From the NCBI GenBank assembly GCA_030323885.1, contig CM059196.1:44540793-44604792 (forward strand): DNA of 64,000 nucleotides, read 5' to 3'. Within the stretch, counting starts at the first letter, position 1, and every line of letters begins with the position of its first letter. The position numbers and the translations under genes are program-made. Below, piece by piece: positions 21,933-32,963 of this stretch. The stretch comes from Branchipolynoe longqiensis. Lineage: Eukaryota > Annelida > Polychaeta > Phyllodocida > Polynoidae. The notes under the pieces were generated by a model. It saw nothing but the letters and a program-made list of their open reading frames with translations. It was not told the DNA's origin and searched no databases.

Positions 21933-23575
21933 TTTGCGCCTGTCTGGACATGTTCTTGCCAGTGTGAAACTTCTGTTTGCTCCACGAGAGAGTGCTGCTG
22001 GTAACTTGCAAAGGCCAGCAGCACTTCAACACTTTTGCAGGCAGCTTTCATGAAATGTAGGTAAAGCACCTGGGGGTGATGGAATTCCTGCTGACGTATG
22101 GAAGCACGGAGAAGACAATACTAATCACCAATGCCTTAGGAGGAGGGTTTTGTACCCCAATCATGGAAGGATGCCAGCATTGTAACCATCTACAAGAAAG
22201 CTGATCGAGCAGACTGTGGGAACTATAGAGGAATCTCTCTTCCTTCCATAGCAGGCAAGATCTTCACCAGGATCCTCCTCAACAGACTATCTATTCACAT
22301 AACACCTGATGTGGCTTCAGAGGTAACCGGAACACCGTGGATATATTTAGTCTCCGACAGCTACAAGTGCATTGAGCAGGACCGACCACTGTATGTGGTA
22401 TTTGTTGATTTCACTAAGCCTTTCGATACAGTCGGCAGGACCGGGCTATAGCAGCCACTGAGGAAGTACAGATGCTCAGAGAAGTTCACAACTATGATCG
22501 AGGCTCTACATATGGGAATGATGGCGAATGTTAGTGTTGGAGGGGAAGTCTCGGATTCGTTCGGGGCTACCAACAGGGTCAAGCAAGGTTGTGTATTGGC
22601 CCCCCCCACGCTCTTCTCCATCTTCCTATCAGCAATGCTCAGTGAGGCTTTCTGAGGCATGGGGGATAGCGTCTATATACAGTCCAGACAGAGCGCTGAC
22701 CTATTCAATGTCACACACTTCAGAGCGAAGACCAAGACTACTTGGATACTGGTGAGAGAGCTGCTATTCGCAGATGACAGTGCACTGGTTGCCCACTCTG
22801 CTGAAGAGATCCAGAAAATAGTGGACGCTTTCTCCGATGCATCAAAGAAGTTTGGCCTGAAGATTAACATCAAGAAGACGGAGGCGCTGTACCAACCCAA
22901 CCCTGCAAGAACCCAAGAGGAGGATATCATGGTTGACGAAAACAAGCTGAAGTCTGTTCCGGAATTCACCTACCTCGGAAGTACTATATCAAGTGATGGA
23001 CGCATTGATACTGAAATACAGAGGAGGATGGCCAAGGCTAGTGCATCTTTCGGCCGACTATGCCAGAGACTCTGGAACAACCACCATGTGTCCATGCGGG
23101 TCAAAGGCAAGATCTACCATGCAATCGTGCTATCCACCCTACTATACGGAGCCGAGGCCTGGGCAGTGTACAGATGACAGGTGAAAAAGCTGCATGCCTT
23201 CATGATGCGACATCTGCATTCGATCATGAGGCTAATGTGGAAGGACAAATAAGGAAATACTCAAATGGACAGGGCTGCCCTCTATGGAAGATCTTCTGAT
23301 CAAAAAGAATCTCCAGTGGACTGGACACCTCATGAGGATGTCATCAGACAGGCTACCAAAGCAGATCCTCTACTCTCAACTGTCTTCTGGTTACAGAAAG
23401 AGCGGGTGCCCTCATCTCCGGTTCAAGGATACCATCAAGAGAACCCTGAAGCTGAAGGACATTAAGACCGACTCATGGACATCACTCTCACAGCAGAAAG
23501 CTAAATGGAGAGTCAAGTAATGAAAGCAGTCTTTGTTGCATCGCGACCGACAGCATGATGATGATGATGATGATG
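21933..23575 (+). pseudogene. RTE-like non-LTR retrotransposon, decayed
   Basis: Reverse-transcriptase remnants follow one another on the plus strand in several frames. GKAPGGDGIPADVW is at about 22051. An intact 172-codon piece (22659-23177) carries the FADD catalytic motif, then a GLKINIKKTEAL thumb-side segment and YLGSTISSDGRIDTEI. A frame-shifted C-terminus (23284-23520) has LQWTGHLMRM and the GCPHLRFKD segment typical of RTE-type C-termini. Internal stops and at least two frameshifts show it is dead. It ends in ATGATGATG repeats, as RTE elements usually do. Assignment to RTE rather than another clade is probable, not certain. A derivative with only its two ends lies at 10115-10330. Confidence 0.75.
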
Positions 23576-23584
23576 ATGTAAAAA

Positions 23585-23822
23585 CCCAATCTATTAAAGT
23601 TGCATAATCAAGTGGCTTCGAGTCATATCTATTAGATAAATATAATATCTTAATCATTGTAATCTACTTTAAGTAACTTTTATTTCCAAGAGTTAATTTT
23701 GGAGATATTTGAAGTGAAAACATGCATAATTAATTTTGGCCTACACATCAACAAATCTTGACATCATATGATTCAGCAGTAACAGGTTCTATTAAATTGT
23801 CTTAGGATTCCCTTCTATGCAA
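23585..23822 (-). mobile_element. MITE fragment (AAAGTTGCATAGTC family), reverse orientation
   Basis: Starts ATTAAAGTTGCATAATC and contains TAAGTAACTTTTATTTCCAA and CAACAAGTACTTAA, the reverse complement of the interior of the copy at 43717. It abuts a forward copy that starts near 23829. Confidence 0.6.
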
Positions 23823-24010
23823 CAAGTACTTAAAGCTGCATAGTCCGTTGAAAACATCAAATATTCAAAACCAAAACAAAGATCTAAATTTGATGCTACA
23901 TATCTAACTTAGCGATATAGCGATATAGCAATTGGTAGACAGGAAGTGGGAACACTTATTTGTCTCTCATTTTTGCTTGAGTGCAAGTAATTAGCAACAC
24001 AAGGAATAAA

Positions 24011-25624
24011 TTAGTAGCATGTGGTGAATAAGTGGTCAAATTTCCCTGGATCATCAGCCCATGCTTTTTCTAATCTGTTCTTGAATGAATTTATTGAGCC
24101 AGCATCAATAACATTTTGTGGGAGACTATTCCATATATTTATGATCCTGTTTGAGAAACTGTGTTGCCTTAATTTTGAAACGGCTCTGGGTTTGACTAGT
24201 TTGAGAGTATGGCCCCGGCTGCCTTCTCTTTTATTCAAGGTGAAAAATTGGTTCATATCTATTTTATCAAAACCTTTCATAATTTTAAATACTTCAATTA
24301 TGTCACTTCTTTTCCTTCTGTAGGAAAGGGTAGGAAGTTTCAATTTCCTGAGCCTTTGTTCATAGGGTAAGTCCTTTATAACTGCAACTAGTTTTGTTGC
24401 ACGTCTCTGAACCTTTTCGATCTCCAGAATATCTTTCCGAAAAATTGGGCTCCAAATTTGTGGACAGTATTCCAAAATTGGCCTAACAAGAGACTTAAAT
24501 AGAATGAGAAAATTGTTCTTGTTGAGGCGATGGAAGGTTCTTTTAATTATTCCTACTCTCTGGTTAGCATTTGAGATGATTGTCCTCATGTGTTTCTGAA
24601 AGGAGAGTTGGGAGTCGAAGGTTACACCCAAGTCCTTTTCATAGCTATCTTGTTGCAGGACAGTGTTCTGCATAATATAGGCATAATGAGGATTATTTTT
24701 CCCGTAATGAATAATTTTGCACTTCTTTTCATTGAAGGGCAATTGCCATTTCTCGGACCATTGTGCGAGTTTCAGAATATCCTCTTGCAAGAGATTTTTA
24801 TCTCTTACGTCTTTTATTGCTCGAAAGACCTTTGTGTCATCCGCAAATATTTTTAGGTTTGATGAGACACTGCCTGGCAGGTCATTTATAAATATTATAA
24901 ATAATATTGGTCCCAGCACACTTCCCTGAGGTATTCCCGGGGTGACATTCTTAAAGGAAGATTTTTTATTACCTACAACTACCCTTTGCTTTCTCTCAGA
25001 CAGGAAGTCCTGTATCCATTCAGAAATTGATCCGAATATTCCCAGAGCTTTGACTTTGTTTAATAGACTTTTGTGGGGCACACTATCAAAGGCTTTGGAG
25101 AAGTCCAGATAGACGGTGTCCCATGCCAGGCCATGATCCAGCCAGTCAGTCCAAATTTCCATCACTTCTAGTAGTTGTGACAGGCAAGATTTTCCTCCAG
25201 TGAATCCATGTTGGTCCGGAGATATCAATCCTAGTTTTTCCAAGTGTTCTACGACACAATCTCGGATTATTCTTTCTAGCATTTTACAGCATAGGGAGGT
25301 TAAACTCACAGGTCTGTAATTTGATGCAAGGCGTTTTGGTCCCTTTTTATGCAGGGGTTTTACCTCAGCATCTTTCCATTGTTTCGGTATTTTCCTTTCA
25401 AATAGGCTTTTACGGAATAGAGATGTCAAAATAGGTCCAATTTGCTCAGAACCCTCTTTGATGATTTTTGCATGGATCCCATCTGGCCCAGGTGCCTTGG
25501 AGATATTTAGTTTTTCAATTAATTTGTCAACTTTATCGTCTGTTATGTCAACGTCACTGATGAATTCTGTGACTCCTGAATCTGGAGAGGGTGGGATATT
25601 ATTCGTATTTTCATTGGTAAACAC
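24011..25624 (-). pseudogene. CR1-like LINE reverse transcriptase (ORF2 C-terminal part)
   Basis: RNA-dependent DNA polymerase of a non-LTR retrotransposon. The 537-codon frame holds the RT fingers motif SKAPGPDGI (42-50), NYRPVSLTS (102-110), palm motif A LDFSKAFDSVPH (173-184), GIPQGSVLGPILF (230-242) and the catalytic FADD at 260-263. A thumb region and a helical C-terminal domain with ILEYCPQIWSP-type sequence follow. All motifs are readable, so decay is mild. However, a TAG stop just upstream (after ELLN in the preceding frame) separates it from the endonuclease part, so the element cannot make one ORF2 protein. CR1/L2-type is inferred from motif style; I could not run a phylogeny. Confidence 0.8.
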
Positions 25625-25636
25625 ACTGACGAAGAA

Positions 25637-26572
25637 CTAATTGAGTAGTTCAGCTTTGCCTTCATCGTCTACGATTAGTCCGTCATCACTATTGGCTAGA
25701 GCTGGTATGCCATTGCCATTTTTTGATTTATGTGAAGCATAACTCCAGAAATTTTTAGGATTATTTTTAATGTCTTGGACAATTTTGTCCTCAAAAGTTT
25801 CTTTGTGTCCACTGACAATGTCATTTGCGGCATTCCTAGCGATAGTGTATTTTTCCCAATTTTCCAATGTCTTATTATTGAAGTAGACATTCCATGCTTT
25901 GTTTTTCAATTTTCTGGCAGTGGTAATATCCCTGGAGTACCAAGGAGGTTGTTTCCTGGTTGTGAATTTTCTTAGTGGTACGTACCTTTTGATAGCACCT
26001 GATAACACATTTTGAAACAGGTCCCAGCACTCTTGCACATTTTTCTCTTTAAATTTATTTAGCAAGTCTTGGGACATGATATCATTACTCATGGCAATGT
26101 AATCTCCTCTATAATATGCGTATCTTAGTGGTATGGTCTCATTTTCTGTTTTAACATCGATTTTGAAGGATATGACAGCATGGTCACTCTTTCTGATCAG
26201 GGCACCTATCCTGATGTTATCTATGAGATTTTCCTTATTGGAAACGACCCAGTCCAAGGGATTTGGGGTCTCATTTCCTCAGAACCTGGTTGGTTCCTGA
26301 ATAAATTGTTGCAGGAAACAGTCATTTAGGTGGTCGAAAATAATCTGCGCATAATGGTCACCACGGCAATGTAAGATGCCAGTGGCCCAGTCGTTTTCTT
26401 TTAAGTTAAAATCCCCAACGATAACCAGGTTATCATGTTTCATTTCTTTTACCTCATTGACTAATTCTAGAAGAGCATTATTGTTTTGCTCATTGCTAGA
26501 TGGGCTACGGTAAATACATCCTAAAATTGTTATGCCTCCTTCAGTAAGAATTTCGCACCAAATTGATTAGAT
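25637..26572 (-). pseudogene. CR1-like LINE endonuclease C-terminal part and linker
   Basis: Reading the minus strand from about 26572: LGCIYRSPSSN, then IVGDFNL (the GDFN motif of AP-type endonucleases), an in-frame TGA after EPTRF near 26281, then NPLDWVVSN and RKSDHAVISF (the SDH motif). This endonuclease nicks target DNA to prime reverse transcription. After residue 60 or so comes the EN-RT linker (PPWYSRDITTARKLKNKAW, FWSYASHKSKNG). Two stop codons (near 26281 and at 25637) plus the 5' truncation make it non-functional. Confidence 0.75.
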
Positions 26573-26763
26573 ATTGGTGCAATTATTAAATATTGGTCGC
26601 CACACAGGAAGGAATAATAAGGCAATTGAATAGAACCTGTTAATCTAGAAGCCTATGGAGTCAGAGTTTTGGCATGCGTGCCAACATTTATTTTGCATGG
26701 TTGCACTTCAAATGTCTCAAAAGTTAGCCGCTTAGAATAAAAGTTACTTCAGACTAAAGTAAG

Positions 26764-27266
26764 TGTCGTGGGGGTGATGAAAATGGGAAATACTGCGCCT
26801 AGAGCGGGACTCGAACCCACATCTCTTTGCATTCCGGGCCAGTGTGCTAACCATTACACCACCTAGGCTCCCTGATATCAACACACTCCCCACGCCTACC
26901 TGTCTATGTGGTTACTTGCCTGAGAGGTCAGTGCAGACCACTACACTCGTCCCCCTGGAATTGTAAATCTTGTAATGCTTACAATTACATACATACAGGC
27001 AATGCACTAACACATACATACTCAGGGTAGGTTCAACAACCATACAGCGCAAAGCTTGTACAGGATCCTGATCACGGCAACCAGTGTCGTGGGGGTGATG
27101 AAAATGGGAAATATTGTGCCTAGAGCGGGACTCGAACCCGCATCTCTTTGCATTCCGGGCCAGTGTGCTAACCATTACACCACCTAGGCTCCCTGATATC
27201 AACACACTCCCCACGCCTACCTGTCTATGTGGTTACTTGCCTGAGAGGTCAGTGCAGACCACTACA
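26764..27266 (-). mobile_element. Miniature LTR retrotransposon (TRIM) with tRNA-like LTRs
   Basis: 503 bp flanked by TAAG on both sides (26760-26763, 27267-27270). Two 182-bp direct repeats, 26764-26945 and 27085-27266, differ at only three positions seen by eye. On the minus strand each begins TGTAGTGGTCTG and ends CCCACGACA (TG...CA). One base inside the 5' LTR is TGGTTGCCGTGATCAGG, close to the tRNA-His primer site of the large gypsy element. A purine tract, CCAGGGGGACGAG, precedes the 3' LTR. The 139-bp interior has no coding capacity, so movement must rely on proteins supplied in trans. Each LTR holds a tRNA-like sequence (next entry). Tandem SINE duplication is the alternative, but it does not explain the TG/CA ends, primer site, purine tract and duplication together. 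Confidence 0.8.
27117..27194 (-). other. tRNA-like Pol III promoter domain inside the TRIM LTR
   Basis: On the minus strand GCCTAGG pairs with TCTAGGC as an acceptor stem. TGGTGTAATGGTTAGCA fits a D-arm with box A, close to animal tRNA-Gln. GTGGGTTCGAGTCCCGC is a T-arm with a perfect box B (GGTTCGANNCC). The anticodon arm does not fold, so it is not a tRNA gene. The second copy is at about 26796-26873 in the other LTR, with one change in the T-arm. Confidence 0.7.
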
Positions 27267-27544
27267 TAAGGTAGGCCTACATTATAACGACCAACCTAAT
27301 GTATTTATCTCAGAAAACTCAAAACCTCGGACTATGCAACTTTAATAAGTGCACCAGTATCTAAGTATTAGATATGGAGAATCAAATCCCAGATTTGACT
27401 TAGTCAAAGTTTACTTGACTTAACTTTGGCGATGCTGGTCGGGTATGTGTTAGGGACACACGTCCAGTTGTGACGAGTGCTTTAAGGGAAGGGGCTGACA
27501 AGCCACAGCAAGTACATCACGTCGAGCATCACCCGACATGTCCA

Positions 27545-28712
27545 CACAAGACTACTCGAGAACAAATGGGGATAGGCGAGACTACACGAGAACAGACAAA
27601 AATACATGAGAATACACAGGAATACATGAGATCAGATGGGAATAGACGAGACTACACAAGATCAGATGGGAATAGGCGAGACAACACGAGAACAGACAAG
27701 AATATACAAGAATAGACAAGATCAGATGGGAATAGGAGAGACTACACAAGAGTATACAGGAATAGGCTAGACTACATGAAAACAGACGAGAAGACATCAG
27801 AATACATGAGAATACACAGAAATACAAGAGATCAGACAGGAATAGATGAGACTGCATGAGAACAGATGGGAATAGACGAGAATACATGAGAACAGATGGC
27901 AATTGGCGAGACTACATGAGAACAGACAAGAATAGACGAGACTACACGAGAACAGATGGAGTAGACTAGACTACACAAGAACAGATGAGAATACACGAGA
28001 ATACACAGAAATACACAAGATCAGACAGGAATAGATGAGACTACATGAGAACAGACGGGAATAGACTAGACTATGTGAGAACAGACGAGAATACATGAGA
28101 ATAGACAGAAATACATGAGGTCAGGCAGGAATAGATGAGACTACACGAGAACAGATGGGAATATATGAGAATACACGAGAACAGATGGCAATTGGTGAGA
28201 CTACACAAGGACAGACGAGAATAGACGAGACTACACGAAAACAGACAAGAATAGACGAGACTACATGAGAACAGACGGGAATAATGAGAATAAGCGAGAA
28301 TTTTCGAGAACAGACAGGAATAGGCGAGACTACATAAGAACAGACAGGAATAGGCAAAACTACACAAGAACAGACGGGAATAGACAAGAATACACTAGAA
28401 CAGGTGGGAATATGCAATAATACACGAGAACAGACAAGAATATGCGAGAACAGATGGGAACAGGCAAGAATACATGAGAACAGACAAGAATAGATGAGAC
28501 TACGTGAGAACAGATTAGAATACATGAGAACAGATGTGAATAGACGAGAATACAGGGGAATACAGGAGAACAGACAAGAATAGACGATAATAAGTGATAA
28601 TACACGATAACGACGGGAATAGCCGAGAGTACACACAAACAGACGAGAATAGATGAGAATACATGAGAACAGATGGGAATAAACGAGAATACACGAGAAC
28701 AGACAAGAATAG
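27545..28712 (+). repeat. Minisatellite, about 1.2 kb
   Basis: Shuffled units such as GAGACTACACGAGAACAGAC and GGGAATAGACGAGAATACA repeat throughout. Minus-strand frames of up to 199 codons (Tyr-Ser-His-Leu-Phe-Ser-Cys reiterations) are by-products of the repeat. Confidence 0.9.
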
Positions 28713-29677
28713 TGAGCCACTGACCAGTATATAAGTTATAACCCCATGAATGACAGGAATTACCCTTATTGTAGATGTGGTTGTTTGGATTCGGGTTATA
28801 CAAACACAATAATTGGCACATAGACTTTATATTTAATCTTAAACCCCAATATTTAAATGTCTGTTAATGTTTTACAAATTGGTTCCTAAGTTTTCGGTAA
28901 ATATCCAAGTGTCTTAGCATAATTGTAAGCTTTTCAGTGAAGTATTCCATTAGTAAAACCAGCCCTAACTCATTGTGCCACAGCCATATATACACCACAC
29001 AATCCTCATATAAGATTCGGCCTTGTCCATATAATAACCCCCTCCCTTCCAACGAGGTAAGCTCTCCAACCTGATTTATGACCTAATAAAGGCTGAGAGC
29101 CACTTCAGTCAAGCTGTGATTATTGGTGATCTTCGGCTGTAATACCGCTGCTCACCTGTTAGGGCTATGCTTAATAATGTGAAATATAAAATGGAGTTTC
29201 ATATACATATTATAGTAATGGAACTGGAGTAGGTTATCTGTATGAAGGCCTGTGGAAAGTTCTAGAACAAGTAGCTGGAGCTGCATGGTTAGCACTTGTG
29301 TGTATGCAAGTAGGGATAGTGGGTTCTGTGTAAGGGTTTATATGCTGGCCCCCCCATATCAGTGAGACACCTGCTGTCACTGAATTTTGTTTGAAATAAA
29401 GGGTTGGTGTTATCTAGCCAGAGATTTGAGAACCATATTGGCATTGTGTTGGTTGCGTAATGGATGATACAATATATACATATATTTACAGTACAAACAA
29501 TTATACGAGTATAATTATCCGGAAACCGATTATCTGTGTCCTCAGTTCATATCAACCTGACACTTCACCAACTAACTGACACTCCTTCAGTCATCGACTG
29601 GTTAGGCCTTCTGCGTCACCTGGTGGTGCCACCTGGCTTCTTCCCCCTCGCCTCTGCCTTACGCCTGTACCCCTCGC
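28713..29677. other. No gene recognised
   Basis: Mostly unique DNA with an imperfect TA microsatellite near 29475. A short frame at 29536-29766 runs into the following inverted-repeat element and is not supported. Confidence 0.5.
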
Positions 29678-30240
29678 TGTCGCAGTTTCAGTTCCCAGCA
29701 GTTGAAGTTCCCACAAAAGCATCTGCACATGCGTCAAAGCATTGTCAAAGCATGTGTCAACATTAGCCCGATTTAAACCATCGCCGATCGCCGCAAATCA
29801 CTGTCACTATAGTGTCTGTGTGACTAACCTTATAAATTTAATATAATCTTTTCGGTAAACATGTTTTCTATATGTGTACCAAGCGATTTGTTTCTAGGTG
29901 GTGTGGTTTTAGAGATATTTAACTTTTTGCATGAAGATTGCTCACAAACATTGACAATGCGTTGAGTTTGGCGGTACGCGCAGTGCAAAACATTATTCAA
30001 AATTAATAGAAATCCAGAACCCTAACCATATCAATTTAATATAATCGTGTTAGTAAACATGTTTTCTATATGTGTACCAAGCGATTTGTTTCTAGCTGGT
30101 TTGGTTTTAGAGATATTTCACTTTTTATGTGTGAACATTGCTCATGACCATTGACAATGCGCAGACGATGCCGTTAGATGTTGACGCATGCGCAGAAGCA
30201 ATTGTGGGAACTTCAACTGCTGGGAAGTGAAACTGCGACA
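29678..30240. mobile_element. Inverted-repeat element, 563 bp, 39-bp TIRs
   Basis: The left end TGTCGCAGTTTCAGTTCCCA (continuing to 29716) is repeated inverted at 30202-30240 with a single mismatch. Subterminal parts (GCATGCGTCAA / TTGACGCATGC) extend the symmetry imperfectly. The core contains two direct repeats about 198 bp apart sharing AAACATGTTTTCTATATGTG and TACCAAGCGATTTGTTTCTA. No ORF and no clear target duplication. Confidence 0.75.
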
Positions 30241-30261
30241 CCGGCATCCTTCGCTCGGAAG

Positions 30262-30438
30262 TTAAAACCTCTCTAAATCGACCGACCATGGGACCGACTT
30301 TAAGTTGTCCATTTAGGGAGGTGGTCAGTTTAGAGAGTTAGAATATCCTTTCAATGGTATTGTTGGGACCAAAATAAAGCGATCGAATTAGGGGAGTGGT
30401 CCATCTGTGGAGGGGTTGGTATAGAGAGGTTTTACTGT
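30262..30438. mobile_element. Second pogo-like MITE copy
   Basis: Begins TTAAAACCTCTCTAAATCG and ends AGAGAGGTTTTACTG followed by TA. The interior TCAATGGTATTGTTGGGACC is the reverse complement of the copy at 16462-16639. The left terminus has lost its CAG. Confidence 0.8.
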
Positions 30439-30734
30439 ATATATATATAAAGTCTGGCTATAGTACAAATGAACAAGACAATAAAATGTGGGTTGAGATA
30501 ACTGTATTCTCTGGCATAGGGAATATTTGCCCTAGCCGTAATAAAAGAAAAATTCCAGGGCTTGAATGACAATGGGTGGAGGCCGCAGGTGGCGCCACCA
30601 GTAGCAGGAAGAGATATAGGAGGTGAATACATCGAGGACAATGGTAGGTAATGAATAGAAGAATAATAATAATATGAATAATAATAATTCCCTTCCGCGC
30701 CTTTATACTCGCATAATGCTAATACATTACATAT

Positions 30735-30830
30735 TATATATATATATATATCACATATATTATATATACATATATATATATATATATATAATATATATGT
30801 GTGTGTGTGTGTGTGTATATATATATCGTA
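30735..30830. repeat. TA and TG microsatellite cluster
   Basis: Runs of TATATA, ATATAC and GTGTGTGTGTGTGTG; these give spurious Ile/Tyr-rich frames. Confidence 0.9.
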
Positions 30831-31339
30831 TATGTCGGGTGTTTTGTGCCCGAGCCTAGGTTGCTACAATGCTAGCCTCACTCTTGGTATCAGAGAGAAT
30901 AGCATAGTCGCTGCGCATGCTCCTGGCGCTAACGTCATCTGTTGATATAGCAACGGAAGCTTAGACACGGGTGCCATCTTGAAGAGTTAAGATTAGTAAG
31001 TTTTAAGTCTTCACTTAAACTAATCAAGTAAAGCTATCATTTGAAAGATAGGAGGCTAGAAATGCTACAAAATTATTGGTCCATGATCATGGAATGAATA
31101 GATCGAGGTTAATTTGGTTGGTCTCATCTGATTTAGCAGTGTTCTTGATTTTTATTGACCGCGGGTTTATAATTCGGAAATGCAAATTGCAGTTATTATT
31201 TTAAAAAGATATACGAATAGAACTAGTTTTGGAACAGGTTAATGAAAGTATGTTATACAATAAATGATACGTGTTTGGAGTATCAGTAGGTTCAGTGAAA
31301 TGCAGCTAAAAATTAGTAACGTGCTTATGAATTTTTCGA

Positions 31340-31485
31340 GAATTTGTCTATTTTCGCCATCTTGGTTCAGGGCAGGGCGGGCGGGCGCCCACTGACCAAT
31401 CAGTGCGCAGACTCGTGATGACGTCACCTAATAAGGCTAGTTTCAGCATGTCGGAAACGACAACAAACGGTCGCCATCTTGAGAA
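31340..31485 (+). promoter_or_regulatory. Candidate TATA-less promoter of the 841-codon gene
   Basis: Within 145 bp: TTTTCGCCATCTTGG (YY1), CTGACCAATCAG (NF-Y CCAAT box), ATGACGTCACC (CRE/ATF) and GGTCGCCATCTTGAG (second YY1). Another GCCATCTTG is near 30971 and TGCGCATGC (NRF-1-like) near 30911. YY1 sites in this orientation often sit just after the start of TATA-less genes. The coding start is 1.3 kb downstream, which would require a 5' UTR intron; TTTCGTATAG at 32766-32775 could be its acceptor. Confidence 0.5.
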
Positions 31486-31754
31486 TTATGCATTGCGTAC
31501 TTGCAGACGGCCTTACAATTAAGGACAGCAAATGATATCGTTTTATGACAGCTAAAGCAATAGAAAATCAAAATAACGATATCATTTCTAGATTCTAGGG
31601 CCGAAGTAGTAGGTTGACAGGAGGGGATTGCATTTTTCTATCTTGCGCGTAACTTAGACTTGTCTCTTCGGGTGGTTGAGTCAATTCGCAGAAATGCGGT
31701 ATTTCTATGGGTTGAATTCAGGTTGCGTACGCCCTAGCCTTCTTAGCCCTACTA

Positions 31755-32220
31755 ATGCCGCGGTCACAAATGAGTTACGGCGTGCTTGCGGTGACCGTTC
31801 GTGAGTTACGGTCACCGTGCGTTTTTTTTCTCGCCGCACGGGTTGCGTTTTTTAAAAGTTGGAGCAACGCCTCAGGCCGCAATCCTGGCAATCCAGACTC
31901 CACACCCTGTAGGCTGTACGATAACCTTTGTTGACATCAATCAATCAATCAATAGAATACATCTATAATAGGCATTGGACCTGTTAGCCGCTCTTAATTA
32001 ATAGAAATGGAATAAAAAGGTTGTAAAACGAATATCAATATGTTACAAAATTCATGTTTCTGTCATCAATATTAAGAAAGTTATTACTTTTTTTTTGTAT
32101 ATTAAATACGTGTACGATGTGTGAAGATATAAACCGCAGACTGTAACGCCGTAACAGTTGCATAAACCACAAGACAGACCGCAGCACCGTACGGCACCCG
32201 CAGCAGTTGTGACCTAAGCA
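31755..32220. other. Possible inverted-repeat element in the 5' region
   Basis: GCCGCGGTCACAA near 31757 is loosely mirrored by TTGTGACCTAAGC near 32206, and several GTTACGG / CCGTAAC blocks lie inside. The symmetry is short and imperfect; the rest of 31500-32790 shows nothing coding. Confidence 0.25.
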
Positions 32221-32797
32221 TAAGCTGAAGTTGACATTTAGTTTGTGCAAACTCTACTAGTTTGTAGACATGGCACAACAGTTAAAGCTAACATTTATTG
32301 GTGTGTACTCGTAGCATCACGATATTAAAGAACATTTATTGAAATGTCTGTACTGATTGATGTAGTGTGTTCAACTGTGTGTGCCATCAACTCACTAGTA
32401 GTTGATGGCTGTCGAGGAAGAGAATTAACAAAACTTGCGTTATCCCCCCATCATGGTGCGCAACTGCGTATGTGCCAGGTGCCTCTTAAACTGATTGCCT
32501 GTTTTACAGTTGACTGCCTCATCTGATCATGCGTGTCCCCGTCCCCTCCACATTGCTTTTAAGTTGGGTGCGGAACTTTATAAGCGACAGCGTCCAATAT
32601 TACTGATTCCTTCCTTCTTTATGTGGGTTAGGAAGATTTGTTTACTTTTAAAAATTCAATATATTTATATCACGTTTGCATTGGTGATGTTTCCTAGACT
32701 TTTTTTTTCACGGCTGGTGAAGTTATCTATTCATGTATTACTTATTTAATTATTTCACATTGCTCTTTCGTATAGTCGCCAACAAACCGCAAGCATC

Positions 32798-32963
32798 ATG
32801 TCGGGCCGTGGACCTCCCAAGAAGACCCCTAAGAACGGTCGCAAGCTCCTGTACTCTCCCAACGGAGGGTCCGGGAAGAGCTCCGATGACGAGGCCCCGC
32901 GCATGCTGACTGTGCGTGACGTGGACAGGATGTTGCGCTGCCAAGAGAAGCGCCCAACCCCCG
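32798..32963 (+). CDS. Unknown 841-residue repeat protein, exon 1
   Basis: ATG at 32798 in a good context (purine at -3) opens 55 codons plus one base, ending at a strong donor (CCCG/GTACGT). The encoded N-terminus is strongly basic (SGRGPPKKTPKNGRK), then acidic-serine (KSSDDEAP), then MLTVRDVDRMLRCQEKR, which may be a short helix. Codon use is C/G-ending, unlike the AT-rich introns. The frame would stay open into the intron, but the phase matches the next exon exactly. I do not recognise a known domain. The SGRG start resembles histone H2A/H4 tails only superficially. A nuclear location is guessed from basicity. Confidence 0.75.

Larger units (their letters stand above)
24003..26572 (-). 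mobile_element. CR1-like non-LTR retrotransposon, 5'-truncated
   Basis: The coding strand is minus: the C-terminal part of an APE-type endonuclease, then reverse transcriptase, ending a few bases after the RT stop codon. The 5' end is lost inside the endonuclease at about 26572, the usual outcome of incomplete target-primed reverse transcription. Very little 3' UTR remains. It inserted into an older MITE. Confidence 0.8.
23826..27337 (+). mobile_element. MITE split by a LINE and by a TRIM
   Basis: Left part 23829-24000 begins GCTGCATAGTCCG and continues AACATCAAATATTCAAAACC. The middle part 26580-26763 carries GTCTATGG-like sequence and AATAAAAGTTACTTCAGACT. The right part 27267-27337 carries AATGTATTTATCTCAGAAAA and ends CTCGGACTATGCAACTTT. 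These segments are collinear with the complete copy at 43717-44065, so 24001-26572 (CR1-like LINE) and 26764-27266 (TRIM) are later insertions. Confidence 0.65.

Noticed and set aside
27117..27194. Functional tRNA gene
   Set aside because: Boxes A and B and the acceptor stem are good, but the anticodon arm does not fold, and the sequence sits twice inside TRIM LTRs.
26764..27266. Simple tandem duplication of a SINE
   Set aside because: It does not account for the 4-bp TAAG duplication, TG...CA ends, primer-like site and purine tract at the expected positions; kept as a fallback explanation.
27582..28821. Minus-strand frames of 98-199 codons resembling a Cys/Tyr/Phe-rich membrane protein
   Set aside because: Entirely within a minisatellite; three overlapping frames give equally repetitive proteins.
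32798..32850. Histone gene start (SGRG tail)
   Set aside because: Only the first few residues resemble a histone tail; no histone fold follows and the gene has introns.
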